A DNA stretch of 64,000 bases from an uncultured Ilumatobacter sp. (GCA_938091165.1 CALKNK010000021.1:11480-75479), one strand, 5' to 3'; shown: positions 16,947 through 26,076, counted from the first letter of the stretch. Notes: generated by a model from the sequence alone, not told the origin. A program made the numbers and translations.

Positions 16947-17467
16947 ACGACTTCGAAAAACCAGCCGTATGAGCGGGCGCTGTCACGCCCCTCGTCCGCG
17001 CGCCAGTACAGCACTCGTGCTTGGTGGCGCCCCTGAGCAAATTTGGTTATCTGCGAATCTTCGGATGGTGTAAAGGAGATGATCGAGTTGCCCGGATCGA
17101 AGATTGCTGTCGGCGGAAATGCCAAGAGCTGACCTGGCTCAGCTTCAAGTTCCCCGATATTCGTGGTCTCAAGTTCAATGCCATCGACGATGAGGACCGC
17201 CTCGTAGCCGAATTCGAGATCAACGGCGATGCCTTCCTGCTGGAGGACCTGAACCGCATTCTCGACAGGTGAGATCGATTCGATCTCCGCAGGCCGGGTT
17301 ACTCCGTCGTCGCCGGTGATTGCACTGAAAAATCCCCACACAATCAGCGTCAGCCCAGCAGCAATCACGAGGCTGGCAATAAGGAGCCCACGGTCAGGCA
17401 TGCGCCGCCTAGCGGGAGCCAACGGTTGCGTTTCGTCATGCCCAACAGGATCGTCGAGGTCGGTCAC
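16943..17467 (-). CDS. Membrane-anchored protein of unknown function
   Basis: A 174-residue protein starting at the GTG at 17467. A cytoplasmic N-terminus (DETQPLAPARRRMPDRG) is followed by one membrane helix at about residues 27-49 and an extracellular domain of about 125 residues with mainly beta-strand character and many acidic residues, ending RSYGWFFEVV. I do not recognise the family. The frame runs on upstream to 17563, but it has no ATG/GTG closer to the conserved part and would overlap the divergent pseudokinase gene. It is convergent with ligA (4-base overlap) and starts 78 bases from the PASTA pseudokinase gene, so the two extracellular proteins might share a cue; this is inference only. 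Confidence 0.6.
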   Translation of the reverse strand: MTDLDDPVGHDETQPLAPARRRMPDRGLLIASLVIAAGLTLIVWGFFSAITGDDGVTRPAEIESISPVENAVQVLQQEGIAVDLEFGYEAVLIVDGIELETTNIGELEAEPGQLLAFPPTAIFDPGNSIISFTPSEDSQITKFAQGRHQARVLYWRADEGRDSARSYGWFFEVV

Positions 17468-17532
17468 ATCCTTATCATGCCTGACATGTTGGCACGCCGC
17501 ACACCTGATACCACTCGGGGGAGTCCAGGCGG

Positions 17533-17538
17533 TAGCTT
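17533..17538 (+). promoter_or_regulatory. -10 element of the PASTA pseudokinase gene
   Basis: TAGCTT ends 6 nt before the GTG at 17545, supporting that start and a leaderless mRNA. Confidence 0.4.
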
Positions 17539-17544
17539 TTCGCC

Positions 17545-19746
17545 GTGGCGGTCGGCAAGACATTTGGAAGTAACAGCGTCGACGGCCTCGTTGATCGTGT
17601 GTTGGCCGAGCGGTATCGCGTCGTTGAGGTCCTTTCAGCGGGTGCCAACACCGTGATCTGCTCGGCCGTTGACATCGAGACGGCCCAGGCGGTCACGTTG
17701 AAGATCGTAGAGCCAGGTTTAGCCGAGGACAAAGCCTTCCGCCAGGAGTTCCGCGTGCGGGCAGAGGTCGTTGCTGCATTCGGGCATCCCAACATCGCAG
17801 CCGTGCTCAACTGGGGTGATCTTGAATTCGATGGCGAATCGACGGTGTTTTGGGTTGTAGAACATCTCGGCGGCGGAAGCTTACGCGACCTGTTCGATCG
17901 CGGCCGCTTACTTGAGCCATCTCAGGCTCTGGTTGTCGGCCTCGAAGCGTGCCGAGCCCTCGCCGCTGCTCACGAACGCGGGATTGCCCACACGGAACTC
18001 ACGCCATCGAAGCTGGTGTTCGGAACTGATCGGCGCCTACGCATCGTCGATTTCGGCATGGCTGAACTCATTGGTCGCGCAGCCTGGACTGAGCCTGCAA
18101 CCGTGGCCACTCACGTTGCTCGCTACGCGTCCCCGGAACAGGCGTTAGGACTGGACGTTGGCCCCAAGACCGACGTCTATGCGCTGGCCCTTTGCCTGCT
18201 TGAGGCTGTCACTGGAGCGGTGCCGTTTGCTTCGGATTCGACGGTTTCAACACTTGCTGCTCGCGTCGATAAATTGATGCCTGTATCGGCCGATATCGGC
18301 TCTTTGGCATCGGTCATAGAACGTGCAGGTCGGCCAGAGGCAGCGGATCGTTTCAGTGCGGGCGAATATGGCACCGCCTTAGTGCAGGCCGCCGAGAAGT
18401 TGCCTCGACCTGAACCCATTCCGATCGTCGCGGCCGCATTGCTTGAGCCGGCAGACATGCGTCGTCCAAGCGATCCGACCGGAGGAGTTGAGCGACCAGC
18501 AAATTTAATCGCAGAAACTGAGACGGTCTCGAGATCGCCTGAACCCGAGTCTGACAGGGGTTCACCTGCAGACGTTGCTGCTGCAGCTGGGGTCTCTGCT
18601 GCAGGTGTCGTCGATGCTCCGATTCATGCCAGCGATGGTGACGGACTTGTCATTCTGAGCGACGTTCCTGACGCCGAGATCACAGGTGTTGCAAAAGCGG
18701 ATGTGGCAGCTGGGCAAACAACCATGATGGGCGAAGTTGGAGTTGACTCTGCTCCGGCGACGGAACAGATGCCGGTTACCGCAGTGCCCCTTGCTCCAGC
18801 AACGAGTGAGTTGTACGACGACGAGCAACCACGCCGCCGCACGGGTGCCATGGTGATGTTGGCACTCTTTGTCGTCGCAGGGGTTGCCGCGATTGCGTTT
18901 GCGGCCTTCTACTTGCTGCGTACCAAGTCCTATGAGGTCCCCGAGTTGGCAGGCGTCGAAGAGGCAGTCGCGCTCAACGAGATTGCAGGTAACGGCTGGG
19001 TCGTCGCAGTTGAGTACGATCGAAGCGACGACGAACCGGATGCCGGCGAAGTTATTCGGACGTTCCCACTGTCAGGGGCAGTTCTCGAAGAAGGTGCTGA
19101 ATTCACGCTGTTTGTTAGCGATGGGCCGCTCTTCCGTCTTCTGCCCGAAGTTGTAGGTCTCACCGCTGACGCGGCTGCGGCGACACTCGCCGACCTGCAG
19201 TTGCAGAGCATTGTCGACGCCGAAGGGTTCGACGAAGTTGCCGAGTCGGGCGTGGTGCTGTCGTGGCGAGTCATTGGTGCAGAAGCAAGTGTTGCCGGCG
19301 ACGAGGTGCTTCCTGGGACCAATTTGGCGCTCACCGTGTCAAAGGGTCCAGCGCCTCGGGTAGTCATGGACGTCACTGGCTTGACGCTCGAAGCAGCAGA
19401 GGCCGTCGCAGAGCAAGTGCAGCTGAACGTGGTTGTGAGTGATGACGCCTTCGACGACGATGTCCCGGCTGGCATCATCGTCCGTCAGAACACCGCTGCC
19501 GGCGTCGAGTTACCTCGTGACGGAACGATCACGGTGGTCCGATCCAAGGGGCCCGACCTGATTGCATTGCCGGCTCTCGCGGGACTCAGCTTTACTGCTG
19601 CCCAGCAGGAGTTGACCGATGCTGGGTTCACCATCGGCAGCTTGCTCGGCACCACCGAAGGCACGTTTTTGTCGATCAGTATCTCAGCTGATCCGATCGG
19701 TGATCTGTATCGACGTGGGACCTCGGTTGATCTTATTTTCCTGTAG
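17545..19746 (+). CDS. PASTA-domain membrane receptor with a pseudokinase domain
   Basis: A 733-residue PknB-like protein: kinase fold at about 20-290, a low-complexity linker, one membrane helix at about 433-458, and four PASTA-like repeats to the end. The kinase domain keeps the ATP lysine Lys53 (AVTLKIVEP), the DFG Asp169 and an APE-like SPEQ, but the catalytic loop reads HTELTPSK instead of HRDLKPxN: the catalytic Asp, the loop Lys and the metal-binding Asn are all replaced, and the glycine loop has one Gly (SAGANT). By established kinase rules it should not transfer phosphate. PASTA repeats bind cell-wall precursors or muropeptides in PknB and PBP2x, so the protein is probably a wall sensor or scaffold acting through partners. 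A functional partner kinase is not in this window. Confidence 0.85.
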   Translation: MAVGKTFGSNSVDGLVDRVLAERYRVVEVLSAGANTVICSAVDIETAQAVTLKIVEPGLAEDKAFRQEFRVRAEVVAAFGHPNIAAVLNWGDLEFDGESTVFWVVEHLGGGSLRDLFDRGRLLEPSQALVVGLEACRALAAAHERGIAHTELTPSKLVFGTDRRLRIVDFGMAELIGRAAWTEPATVATHVARYASPEQALGLDVGPKTDVYALALCLLEAVTGAVPFASDSTVSTLAARVDKLMPVSADIGSLASVIERAGRPEAADRFSAGEYGTALVQAAEKLPRPEPIPIVAAALLEPADMRRPSDPTGGVERPANLIAETETVSRSPEPESDRGSPADVAAAAGVSAAGVVDAPIHASDGDGLVILSDVPDAEITGVAKADVAAGQTTMMGEVGVDSAPATEQMPVTAVPLAPATSELYDDEQPRRRTGAMVMLALFVVAGVAAIAFAAFYLLRTKSYEVPELAGVEEAVALNEIAGNGWVVAVEYDRSDDEPDAGEVIRTFPLSGAVLEEGAEFTLFVSDGPLFRLLPEVVGLTADAAAATLADLQLQSIVDAEGFDEVAESGVVLSWRVIGAEASVAGDEVLPGTNLALTVSKGPAPRVVMDVTGLTLEAAEAVAEQVQLNVVVSDDAFDDDVPAGIIVRQNTAAGVELPRDGTITVVRSKGPDLIALPALAGLSFTAAQQELTDAGFTIGSLLGTTEGTFLSISISADPIGDLYRRGTSVDLIFL

Positions 19747-20484
19747 TTCGCAATTATCTCGACGGAATAGCGATTGCTGAGTTGCGATGATGACAACACT
19801 TGACGGGCGTGTGGTCATCCCTACTGGTGCGAGCGCAGTGTTTGACGCAAGCATGCGCTGTTCGTAGCTGCCAAAGGCGCTCGGCGCGTCGTGCACGATC
19901 GCGGCAGCGAGAACGACGGCAGCGGCGACGACGCCACGTCGGATGAACGAAGTCGGCACTGAAGCTTGAGCGTTTGGTGGCCAGGTAGTTGCTAGCGCCG
20001 ACAATGTCCCGGATTGCTGCGGCGTCGGGTGCATAGCCAATCAGGCCAGCGAAGTCTTCGGTGGACTCGATGTCGTTGTAATAGACGCAGGCATTCGGTG
20101 CGACCGCTATCTCGTCAAGATGACCGAGGAGGAGTTCGACGCTGTCGGCGACGTGCGTCCAAAGGAAACTTGCCTCTAATTGCCGTGCCACAACGCCTGA
20201 GTGTGATGAGCATGAGGCTGGCCGGAGCGCTACGCAATCTGGTGAATGGCTCCAGCAGTTCAGAGCTGTTCGCAAGCTCAGTCCCAACGAACGGCGGCGC
20301 CGCCAAGTCCGGTTTCGCAAGTATGGGCCAGATAGCAGCCAATGATCTTGGACAATATGGCGTGATCAGCAACTGCGCCGCCCCACGGCACGGAGCGCTT
20401 CGGCCTCGCTGCCCAGGGCTTCAAAGACACCATGTCGCTATCTGTCGACGGGGTTATGAGCTAGCGGTGCTTAGCACGAAGGGT
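19747..20484. other. Gene-poor stretch with a probable protein-coding remnant
   Basis: About 740 bases with no intact gene. On the minus strand, 20197-19991 translates to a segment that looks like real protein (FLWTHVADSVELLLGHLDEI, then ACVYYNDIESTEDFAGLIGY) but it has no plausible start, and the flanking frame turns into Arg-rich nonsense. Another frame at about 20300-20200 minus (AAPPFVGTELANSSELLEPF) also looks protein-like, so a frameshifted, decayed gene read from about 20300 to 19980 is likely. I cannot name the family. Confidence 0.4.
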
Positions 20485-20892
20485 TCAAGCGGTAATCGAC
20501 TTGATTTCTTCGGCGATCGTATCGGTGAACTCGTTCGACGGAATGGCCGTCTGCATCGCCATCATTTTCATCATGTCGCCCTGGACCTTGATCTTGCCGG
20601 CCATAAAGGCCTGCATGGCAATGGTCTGATCCTGTTCGACGAAGAGGGACTGAGCCGTCTCGTAGTCCGTGGTGATGGTCGCGTCTGCGTCGTCGAGTTC
20701 GCCGAGTTCAAGCTGCAGTCCACCAGACGAGGTGTCGAAGAAGGCATTGACTGTATCTTCGTCAAACGGCACCTCGAGAATTGCCAGGTTGATCTTGATC
20801 GCCGTGGGAATCTCAGGGACCTGGTCGGAGTATTTCTCACGGATTTCCCGCGCCGCGTCTATCCATTCGTTGCTCAGAAAAGCATGCGTCAT
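20485..20892 (-). CDS. SCP2 sterol-binding-domain protein
   Basis: A 135-residue single-domain protein of the SCP2/sterol-carrier fold. The pattern matches bacterial SCP2 proteins: IPTAIKINLAILEVP, a strand with GGLQLELGELDDADATITTD, then ETAQSLFVEQDQTIAMQAFM and GKIKVQGDMMKMMAMQ, the last being the characteristic helix that closes the lipid tunnel. It should bind a hydrophobic ligand such as a fatty acyl-CoA or sterol-like lipid. I use ATG 20892 (MTHAF) because TATCGT ends 7 nt before it; the upstream GTG at 20913 would give seven extra residues. It follows menC in the same direction and has its own likely promoter inside the gap. Confidence 0.85.
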   Translation of the reverse strand: MTHAFLSNEWIDAAREIREKYSDQVPEIPTAIKINLAILEVPFDEDTVNAFFDTSSGGLQLELGELDDADATITTDYETAQSLFVEQDQTIAMQAFMAGKIKVQGDMMKMMAMQTAIPSNEFTDTIAEEIKSITA

Positions 20893-20899
20893 GAATGTA

Positions 20900-20905
20900 A
20901 CGATA
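20900..20905 (-). promoter_or_regulatory. -10 element of the SCP2 gene
   Basis: TATCGT (20905-20900) ends 7 nt before the ATG at 20892, suggesting an internal leaderless promoter between menC and the SCP2 gene. Confidence 0.4.
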
Positions 20906-20915
20906 GCCCTCACCC

Positions 20916-22046
20916 TCAGCGGAGCGTGGTCGATCGGATGGTGACTTGATCAAGGAACGCCTTGTCGAGTTCGAAGCCGAGTCCAGGCGACGTCGGCACC
21001 TTGACGTAACCGTCGGTGATCGTGATCGGGTCAGACACAATGTCCCTCGCATAAAACCGTGTCGACGCGCTGATATCGCCTGGAAGGGTGAAGCCGGGCA
21101 GAGCTGCAAGCACGGCGTTGGCAGCTCGACCGATACCAGTCTCAAGCATTCCGCCACACCAGACCGGAATGTCCTTTGTGACGCACAGGTCGTGAATGCG
21201 AACAGCTTCCAAATAACCGCCCACGCGGCCAGGCTTGATGTTTGCGATCTCACATGCCCCGAGCTCGATCGCGTCAGCAGTGCCGCTCGCAGACACCAAC
21301 GACTCATCGAGGCATATCGGCGTGTCGACCTCGGCGGCCAACATTGCATGGCCGATGATGTCAGCCTCAGGCAGTGGCTGCTCTATCAGCAGCATGTTGA
21401 ACGGGTCGAGTTCGCGCAGATGCTGTCCATCGGCCCTGCGGTAGGCCGTATTGGCATCAACCTGCAGAGGGGTGTCGGGGCCGATGAGCTCGCGCACAGC
21501 GGCGACGTGCTCAATATCGCTGCCGGGCTCTATCTTGAGTTTGATGCGGACGTATCCGTCGTCGACATAGCCTTGCACGGCGCCAAGGAGGTCGTCGATC
21601 GAATTGTGAATGCCGATGCTCACTCCGCTGGGAATAGTGGTGCGCGTGGCGCCGAGGTAGCTGGCAAACGACGTCTCGGTGGAGCGTAACTGTGCATCGA
21701 GCACAGCCATTTCGATGGCGGCCTTTGCCATCGGGTGCCCGTGCAGCTTAGCTAGCGTCGGTCCGACGCTAGCTGCGTTGAGACGGCCTGCTGAGCGTAG
21801 CCGGGGCAACAGGTGATGTTCGATGACGTGCTGAGCGCCCTCAACGTACTCGGGTGAGTAGCTCGGTTCTGATAGGGCGACGCACTCTCCCCAGCCTTCG
21901 GTGACTGAGCCGTCCTCAGCAGTCAGTTCCACTCTTACGAGCAGGATGTCTCGAGCGGATTGCGATCCGAAACTCGTTCGGAACGGGCTGACTAGCGGCA
22001 TGGCGATCCGCCGCAGTTCAACCAAACCAAGCTGAAAATTTGTCAT
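20916..22046 (-). CDS. menC: o-Succinylbenzoate synthase / N-acylamino acid racemase family
   Basis: A 376-residue enolase-superfamily enzyme of the MenC/NSAR type. It shows the N-terminal capping domain (MPLVSPFRTSFGSQSARDIL), the catalytic KLKIEP lysines, the three metal ligands in LQVDANTAYR, LLIEQPL and ICLDES, and the opposite-face Lys in IANIKPGRVGGY. MenC makes o-succinylbenzoate for menaquinone; the same subgroup racemises N-succinylamino acids, and sequence alone does not separate them. The neighbour upstream is a COG3375 acetyltransferase-like gene overlapping by 4 bases, a pairing that is common in actinobacteria and would fit N-acylamino acid metabolism as well. No other men gene is in the window. 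Confidence 0.8.
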   Translation of the reverse strand: MTNFQLGLVELRRIAMPLVSPFRTSFGSQSARDILLVRVELTAEDGSVTEGWGECVALSEPSYSPEYVEGAQHVIEHHLLPRLRSAGRLNAASVGPTLAKLHGHPMAKAAIEMAVLDAQLRSTETSFASYLGATRTTIPSGVSIGIHNSIDDLLGAVQGYVDDGYVRIKLKIEPGSDIEHVAAVRELIGPDTPLQVDANTAYRRADGQHLRELDPFNMLLIEQPLPEADIIGHAMLAAEVDTPICLDESLVSASGTADAIELGACEIANIKPGRVGGYLEAVRIHDLCVTKDIPVWCGGMLETGIGRAANAVLAALPGFTLPGDISASTRFYARDIVSDPITITDGYVKVPTSPGLGFELDKAFLDQVTIRSTTLR

Positions 22047-22837
22047 TGGCCGATCACGTACTCTCCGTTGCGGGTAAAACCGACCACGCGGTGACCGGAG
22101 TCGAGTGCGGTCGTGAGAGCCTTGCGGCTGCTGGCGCGCCAGGTGGCGACCGCAGAGGGATCCGTTCGGCGAAGCGTGATGATGTCATCGGGAGTCGGAA
22201 TGAGCGAGTGTGCGTCGCTGCCGGCGCCGTCACGCACGGGAGCGGTGTTGGATGCAGCGGTCGACCAGGCCATGAGCAAACGGTCAGACTCGTCGCCAGC
22301 GTTAATGGCATCAGTCATCGTGCCGTAGAACTGCGGGAGGTACTCATGGACCTCTGCGCCGAGGATCGCAATGTTAAACCAGGCGTTTCGACGGACCAGC
22401 GGATCGAACGTCCAGACGATCCACTCGATGCCACGCTCGCGGGCCCACAACTGTTGGTGCAACTTCATGGCTCGCCCGAGACCAGTACTTCGTGCTCCCG
22501 GCAAGATGCCGGTGACGTGACTGTGGAGTGCGGGATGACCCTGGTGTGTGGCAAGTAAGGCTACCGACGCGCCCAGGATCTGCCCGTTTGGGTGGTTGTC
22601 CCCTCGGCGGGAAGTGTCAAAGGCTCCAACGACATAGCCGCCAGCATGCGAGACCGCCATCAGCATTTCCAGGCGGACGAGTTCGGTCCTTGAGCCCCAG
22701 ACCTGTTGGAACACATCGCCGACGATGACCATCTCGTCGGCATGAGTGAGGAGACGAATCTCGACGGCGTTGTCCGGGGTCGATGGAAACACTCCGGGCT
22801 CGGGCGTTCCGTCGTTGGGTGTCAGGGTGGGGTTCAT
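22043..22837 (-). CDS. COG3375-type GNAT protein
   Basis: A 264-residue protein of the predicted GNAT family COG3375. The N-terminal half has the acetyl-CoA fold: ADEMVIVGDVFQQVWG, then GGYVVGAFD, and SHVTGILPGARSTGLGRAMK, in which R-S-T-G-L-G is the pyrophosphate loop, followed by IEWIVWTFDPLVRRNAWFNI, the signature of the group. The C-terminal part carries substrate-specific segments. I use ATG 22837 (MNPTLTPND); the open frame extends upstream to 22915. It overlaps menC by 4 bases. Members next to menC/NSAR are suspected to N-acylate (succinylate) amino acids so that the racemase can act on them; this is inference from context. Confidence 0.75.
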   Translation of the reverse strand: MNPTLTPNDGTPEPGVFPSTPDNAVEIRLLTHADEMVIVGDVFQQVWGSRTELVRLEMLMAVSHAGGYVVGAFDTSRRGDNHPNGQILGASVALLATHQGHPALHSHVTGILPGARSTGLGRAMKLHQQLWARERGIEWIVWTFDPLVRRNAWFNIAILGAEVHEYLPQFYGTMTDAINAGDESDRLLMAWSTAASNTAPVRDGAGSDAHSLIPTPDDIITLRRTDPSAVATWRASSRKALTTALDSGHRVVGFTRNGEYVIGQ

Positions 22838-23046
22838 GAAAGATACTCGTTGTGTTGACACCGGACGATGGAGATGGGTGTCCCGCTCCCCACGGTAGGC
22901 GCTCGGCACTGCCAATGCCTCACGAATCTCGGTGCTGTGCGCTGATTCTCATCAATGGGGTGATAGCAGCGGTCGCGGCGGCGCCTGAACTGAACGTCTC
23001 GTCAAATTGTGTGCCACCTGGTCACGAATGCCGATAGCCATGTTGT

Positions 23047-24606
23047 ATGGCTCGCATTCTGGTCACCGAAGAAATCGCCGACGGAGGGCTTGAACGCCTC
23101 CGACAGGCCGGCCACGACGTTGACATCCAAGTCGGAAAGTCCGCTGAGGAACTGCTGACGATCGTCCCTGGATCATCGGCGCTCATCATTCGCTCCGCAA
23201 CGCAGGTCACCGCAGAACTTCTCGCCGTTGCGGACGACCTCATGGTCGTCGGACGAGCTGGCATCGGCCTCGACAACGTCGATGTCAGTGCAGCGACCAA
23301 GCAGGGCGTCATGGTGGTCAATGCACCCCAGAGCAATATTGTCTCCGCAGCCGAGCACACGATGGCCCTCCTGCTTGCCCAAGCACGCAACGTTCCGCAA
23401 GCCCATGCAGCGCTCGTTGCGGGTCGCTGGGAGCGAAGCCGCTGGACAGGTGTCGAGTTGGTTGACAAGACCCTGGGTGTCGTTGGCCTTGGCCGTATCG
23501 GCAAGCTCGTAGCCGACCGGGCTCGGGCGTTCGGGATGCGCATCGTGGCGTACGACCCCTTTGTGTCGGAGGACCGCGCGAAGAAGATGGGGGTCGAACT
23601 TCTGGCACTCGACCAGCTGGTCGCCGAGTCAGACTTCCTGACGGTGCACCTTCCCAAGACCCCCGAGACCCTGGGTCTGATCAACCGCGATCTTTTACTC
23701 AAGGCTAAGCCGTCGCTGCGGGTGGTCAACGTCGCCCGTGGCGGCATCGTGCACGAGCAGGATCTTGCTGATTGCGTTCGTGATGGTGTCATCGCCGGCG
23801 CTGCGCTCGACGTGTTCTCCACCGAGCCGGTGACCGAGTCCCCGCTCTTTGGACTCGACGGCATCGTCGTCACGCCACACCTCGGCGCAAGCACCAATGA
23901 AGCCCAGGATAAGGCCGGCGACACCATCGCCACCATGGTCGAACTGGCACTCGCGGGCGATTTCGTTCCGTTCGCTGTCAATGTCGATGCTGCAGAGGCC
24001 AACGAGACCCTCCGGCCCTACCTTCCGCTTGCCGAGAGGCTCGGCGGTCTGTTCGTCGCTCTGAACGGGTCAATGCCAAAGACGCTTGAGATTTGTACCG
24101 AAGGCGAGATTGCGGGCTACGACACGCGCATCGTCGAACTCGCCGTTCTGAAGGGCTTCTTCGGAGCGATCTCTGATGAGCCGGTCACGTACGTGAACGC
24201 CCCTCAGCTTGCTCAAGATCACGGCATTGAGGTGCGTGACGTCAACTGCGCCACATCCGCGGATTACGTCAATCTGCTGACCCTGCGTGGTGACGAGCAC
24301 TCGATTTCGGGCACGTTGTCAGGCCCTCGTCACGAGCAACGCATCGTAAACATCGATGGCACGCCGTTCGATGTTCCGCCAGCAGACCACATGGTGGTCG
24401 TCAGCAACGACGACCGTCCTGGGGTCATCGGCACGGTTGGCACGATTCTCGGCGATGCAGCAGTCAACATCGCCGATATGGACGTTGCTCGTGTAGAGGG
24501 GTCCAGCACCGCTGTGATGCTGATCGCTCCGACCGAGAGAGTCCTTGACGAGACGCTGGCAGTGCTGCGCACAGCGCCCGGCATTCTCGACGTGAAGACA
24601 CTCTGA
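23047..24606 (+). CDS. serA: D-3-phosphoglycerate dehydrogenase
   Basis: A 519-residue enzyme for the first step of serine synthesis. The D-2-hydroxyacid dehydrogenase core shows GRAGIGLDNVD, the NAD motif GLGRIGKLVADRA, the catalytic Arg in NVARGGIVHE, and Glu/His in VTPHLGAST. After residue about 315 come the intervening allosteric-substrate-binding domain and a C-terminal ACT domain (HMVVVSNDDRPGVIGTVGTI), the long form typical of actinobacteria and subject to serine feedback in characterised members. ATG 23047 gives the standard MARILVTEEIADGGL start. The gene stands alone; a hairpin 33 bases after the stop may end transcription. Confidence 0.97.
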   Translation: MARILVTEEIADGGLERLRQAGHDVDIQVGKSAEELLTIVPGSSALIIRSATQVTAELLAVADDLMVVGRAGIGLDNVDVSAATKQGVMVVNAPQSNIVSAAEHTMALLLAQARNVPQAHAALVAGRWERSRWTGVELVDKTLGVVGLGRIGKLVADRARAFGMRIVAYDPFVSEDRAKKMGVELLALDQLVAESDFLTVHLPKTPETLGLINRDLLLKAKPSLRVVNVARGGIVHEQDLADCVRDGVIAGAALDVFSTEPVTESPLFGLDGIVVTPHLGASTNEAQDKAGDTIATMVELALAGDFVPFAVNVDAAEANETLRPYLPLAERLGGLFVALNGSMPKTLEICTEGEIAGYDTRIVELAVLKGFFGAISDEPVTYVNAPQLAQDHGIEVRDVNCATSADYVNLLTLRGDEHSISGTLSGPRHEQRIVNIDGTPFDVPPADHMVVVSNDDRPGVIGTVGTILGDAAVNIADMDVARVEGSSTAVMLIAPTERVLDETLAVLRTAPGILDVKTL

Positions 24607-24638
24607 GTCGAAGGAAGTGAACAAGTAGGAGGTGCTAC

Positions 24639-24665
24639 CCCTGTCTGGCTGTCTTGCCAGATGGG
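24639..24665 (+). terminator. Possible terminator after serA
   Basis: CCC-TG-TCTGGC, a six-base loop, then GCCAGA-T-GGG: a nine-pair hairpin with one internal asymmetry, 33 bases beyond the serA stop. There is no run of T after it, so termination would be factor-assisted. The remaining bases to 25000 contain nothing I can identify. Confidence 0.4.
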
Positions 24666-25000
24666 AATAGTGGGTAACGAAACGAGATTGTGAGAGCTGA
24701 CAAGCATTGACCACGGCATCTAATACGGAGCTTTTCTCTGAGTCCGTGAAACAGCGTCCCCTGCTAACGACTCATTAAGACCCGAGCAGTCAATAAGAAT
24801 GTTCGAGACAGAAGACGGATTGGTTTGGGACGGGCAGGCGAGGCTAGTACGCAAAACGTCTGGAAAGGCTGAGTGCTCCTTGTGTGGTACCTAGCGGAGG
24901 TCAGCAGGGTTGACGCGACTGGCGAGCAGATGCCATACGGGAACCCCGCTTTCGGCATTGCTCCAAAAGCGCGCGTGCGGCACCAAATCTCTTGCTTCTT

Positions 25001-25846
25001 TCAGTTGTTACCGGGATTGGCGAGGGTGAGTGATGCGGCAGTTCGTTTGGCCTCAGCCCGGGCCGCATCGGCAAAATCTTCGCCGTTGCTGGCATACAGC
25101 ACGGCCCGCGACGAGCTGACGATTAGTCCGCTAGACGTGGCATCGGCGCCTTGCTCGACGACGGTTGCGGCATCGCCACCCTGGGCACCGACACCTGGCA
25201 CGAGAAACGGAAGACCTGGGGCCGCAGCCCGAATCTCAGCGATTTCGACCGGGTAAGTGGCTCCGACGACCAGACCGCAGTCGCCGAGCTGGGACCACTC
25301 GTTTGCGACGCGTTCAGCAACATGCATGTATAGCGGTTTACCGCCGTGCTCTGGGGCTGTGACCAACGATTGGAAGTCGTCCCCTCCCGGGTTGCTCGTG
25401 CGACACAGCACGATGACACCACCACCGTTATTTTCGCTGTGCTTAAAGAACGGCTCAACTGAATCAGTACCGAGATACGGGTTGACGGTCACCGCGTGTG
25501 CGCCGTACCGACTGAAGGCTTCGCGGGCGTAGTGCTCGGCTGTTGATCCGATATCACCGCGCTTCGCGTCGAGGATCAGCGTCACATCGGGGTAGGTCTC
25601 ACGGATGTACACGCAGATTCGCTCGAGAGTGTTCTCGGCGCGCTGGCTGGCGAAGTAAGCGAACTGTGGCTTGAAAGAGCAGACGAGATCAGCGGTCGCG
25701 TCGATGATCGCCCGGCAGAATCTTTCGATCGCGTCGGGTGCTCCATCAAGCGGAGCGGGTAGGCGCGCCGGGTCTGGGTCGAGACCGACACACAACATTG
25801 AAGACGACATGGTCCATGACCGTTTGAGCTGCGCATGAAATCCCAC
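25001..25846 (-). CDS. pyrF: Orotidine 5'-phosphate decarboxylase
   Basis: A 281-residue OMP decarboxylase, the last step of UMP synthesis. The catalytic D-x-K-x-x-D motif appears as LDAKRGDIGSTA near residue 93; VTVNPYLGTDSVEPF and LVPGVGAQGG supply the orotate and phosphate sites. This is the longer group II form found in actinobacteria. The GTG at 25846 is preferred because TACATT ends 7 nt before it, although ATG at 25810 is possible. The gene stands alone on the minus strand, with no other pyrimidine gene nearby. Confidence 0.95.
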   Translation of the reverse strand: MGFHAQLKRSWTMSSSMLCVGLDPDPARLPAPLDGAPDAIERFCRAIIDATADLVCSFKPQFAYFASQRAENTLERICVYIRETYPDVTLILDAKRGDIGSTAEHYAREAFSRYGAHAVTVNPYLGTDSVEPFFKHSENNGGGVIVLCRTSNPGGDDFQSLVTAPEHGGKPLYMHVAERVANEWSQLGDCGLVVGATYPVEIAEIRAAAPGLPFLVPGVGAQGGDAATVVEQGADATSSGLIVSSSRAVLYASNGEDFADAARAEAKRTAASLTLANPGNN

Positions 25847-25853
25847 GCGACCG

Positions 25854-25859
25854 AATGTA
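25854..25859 (-). promoter_or_regulatory. -10 element of pyrF
   Basis: TACATT (25859-25854) ends 7 nt before the GTG at 25846; leaderless spacing. Confidence 0.4.
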
Positions 25860-25887
25860 CCCCCGGCCGCCTCTTAGCGCCTGAGCG

Positions 25888-26076
25888 TCACTCAACGGTG
25901 ATTGCTGCTGTCGGACACATATCTGCAGCTTGGTTGACTTTGTCTGCCAGTTCAGGGCTGGGGTTTTCCTCAAGAATGTAGAGATAGCCATCGGTCCGAA
26001 CCTCGAACACTTCGGGGCAGACCTGCATGCAGGCTCCGGTGGATGCGCAGTTGTCGAAATCGACGGTGACCTTCAT
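25888..26076 (-). CDS. Small ferredoxin, 3Fe-4S type
   Basis: A 62-residue ferredoxin. Its cysteines are C10-x5-C16-x3-C20-P and C54-P, the spacing of single-cluster actinobacterial ferredoxins in which the second cysteine of a C-x2-C-x2-C motif is missing, so a 3Fe-4S (or a 4Fe-4S with a non-Cys ligand) is expected. Such proteins commonly donate electrons to cytochrome P450 enzymes; no P450 lies in this window, so its partner is elsewhere. An AGGAGAAC ribosome binding site lies 5 nt before the ATG at 26076, unlike the leaderless genes around it. The acidic surface residues (PSPELADKVNQAADM) are typical. Confidence 0.9.
   Translation of the reverse strand: MKVTVDFDNCASTGACMQVCPEVFEVRTDGYLYILEENPSPELADKVNQAADMCPTAAITVE

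Noticed and set aside
24764..24958. A 64-codon minus-strand frame between serA and pyrF.
   Set aside because: No family, no promoter or ribosome binding site, and composition differs from neighbouring genes.
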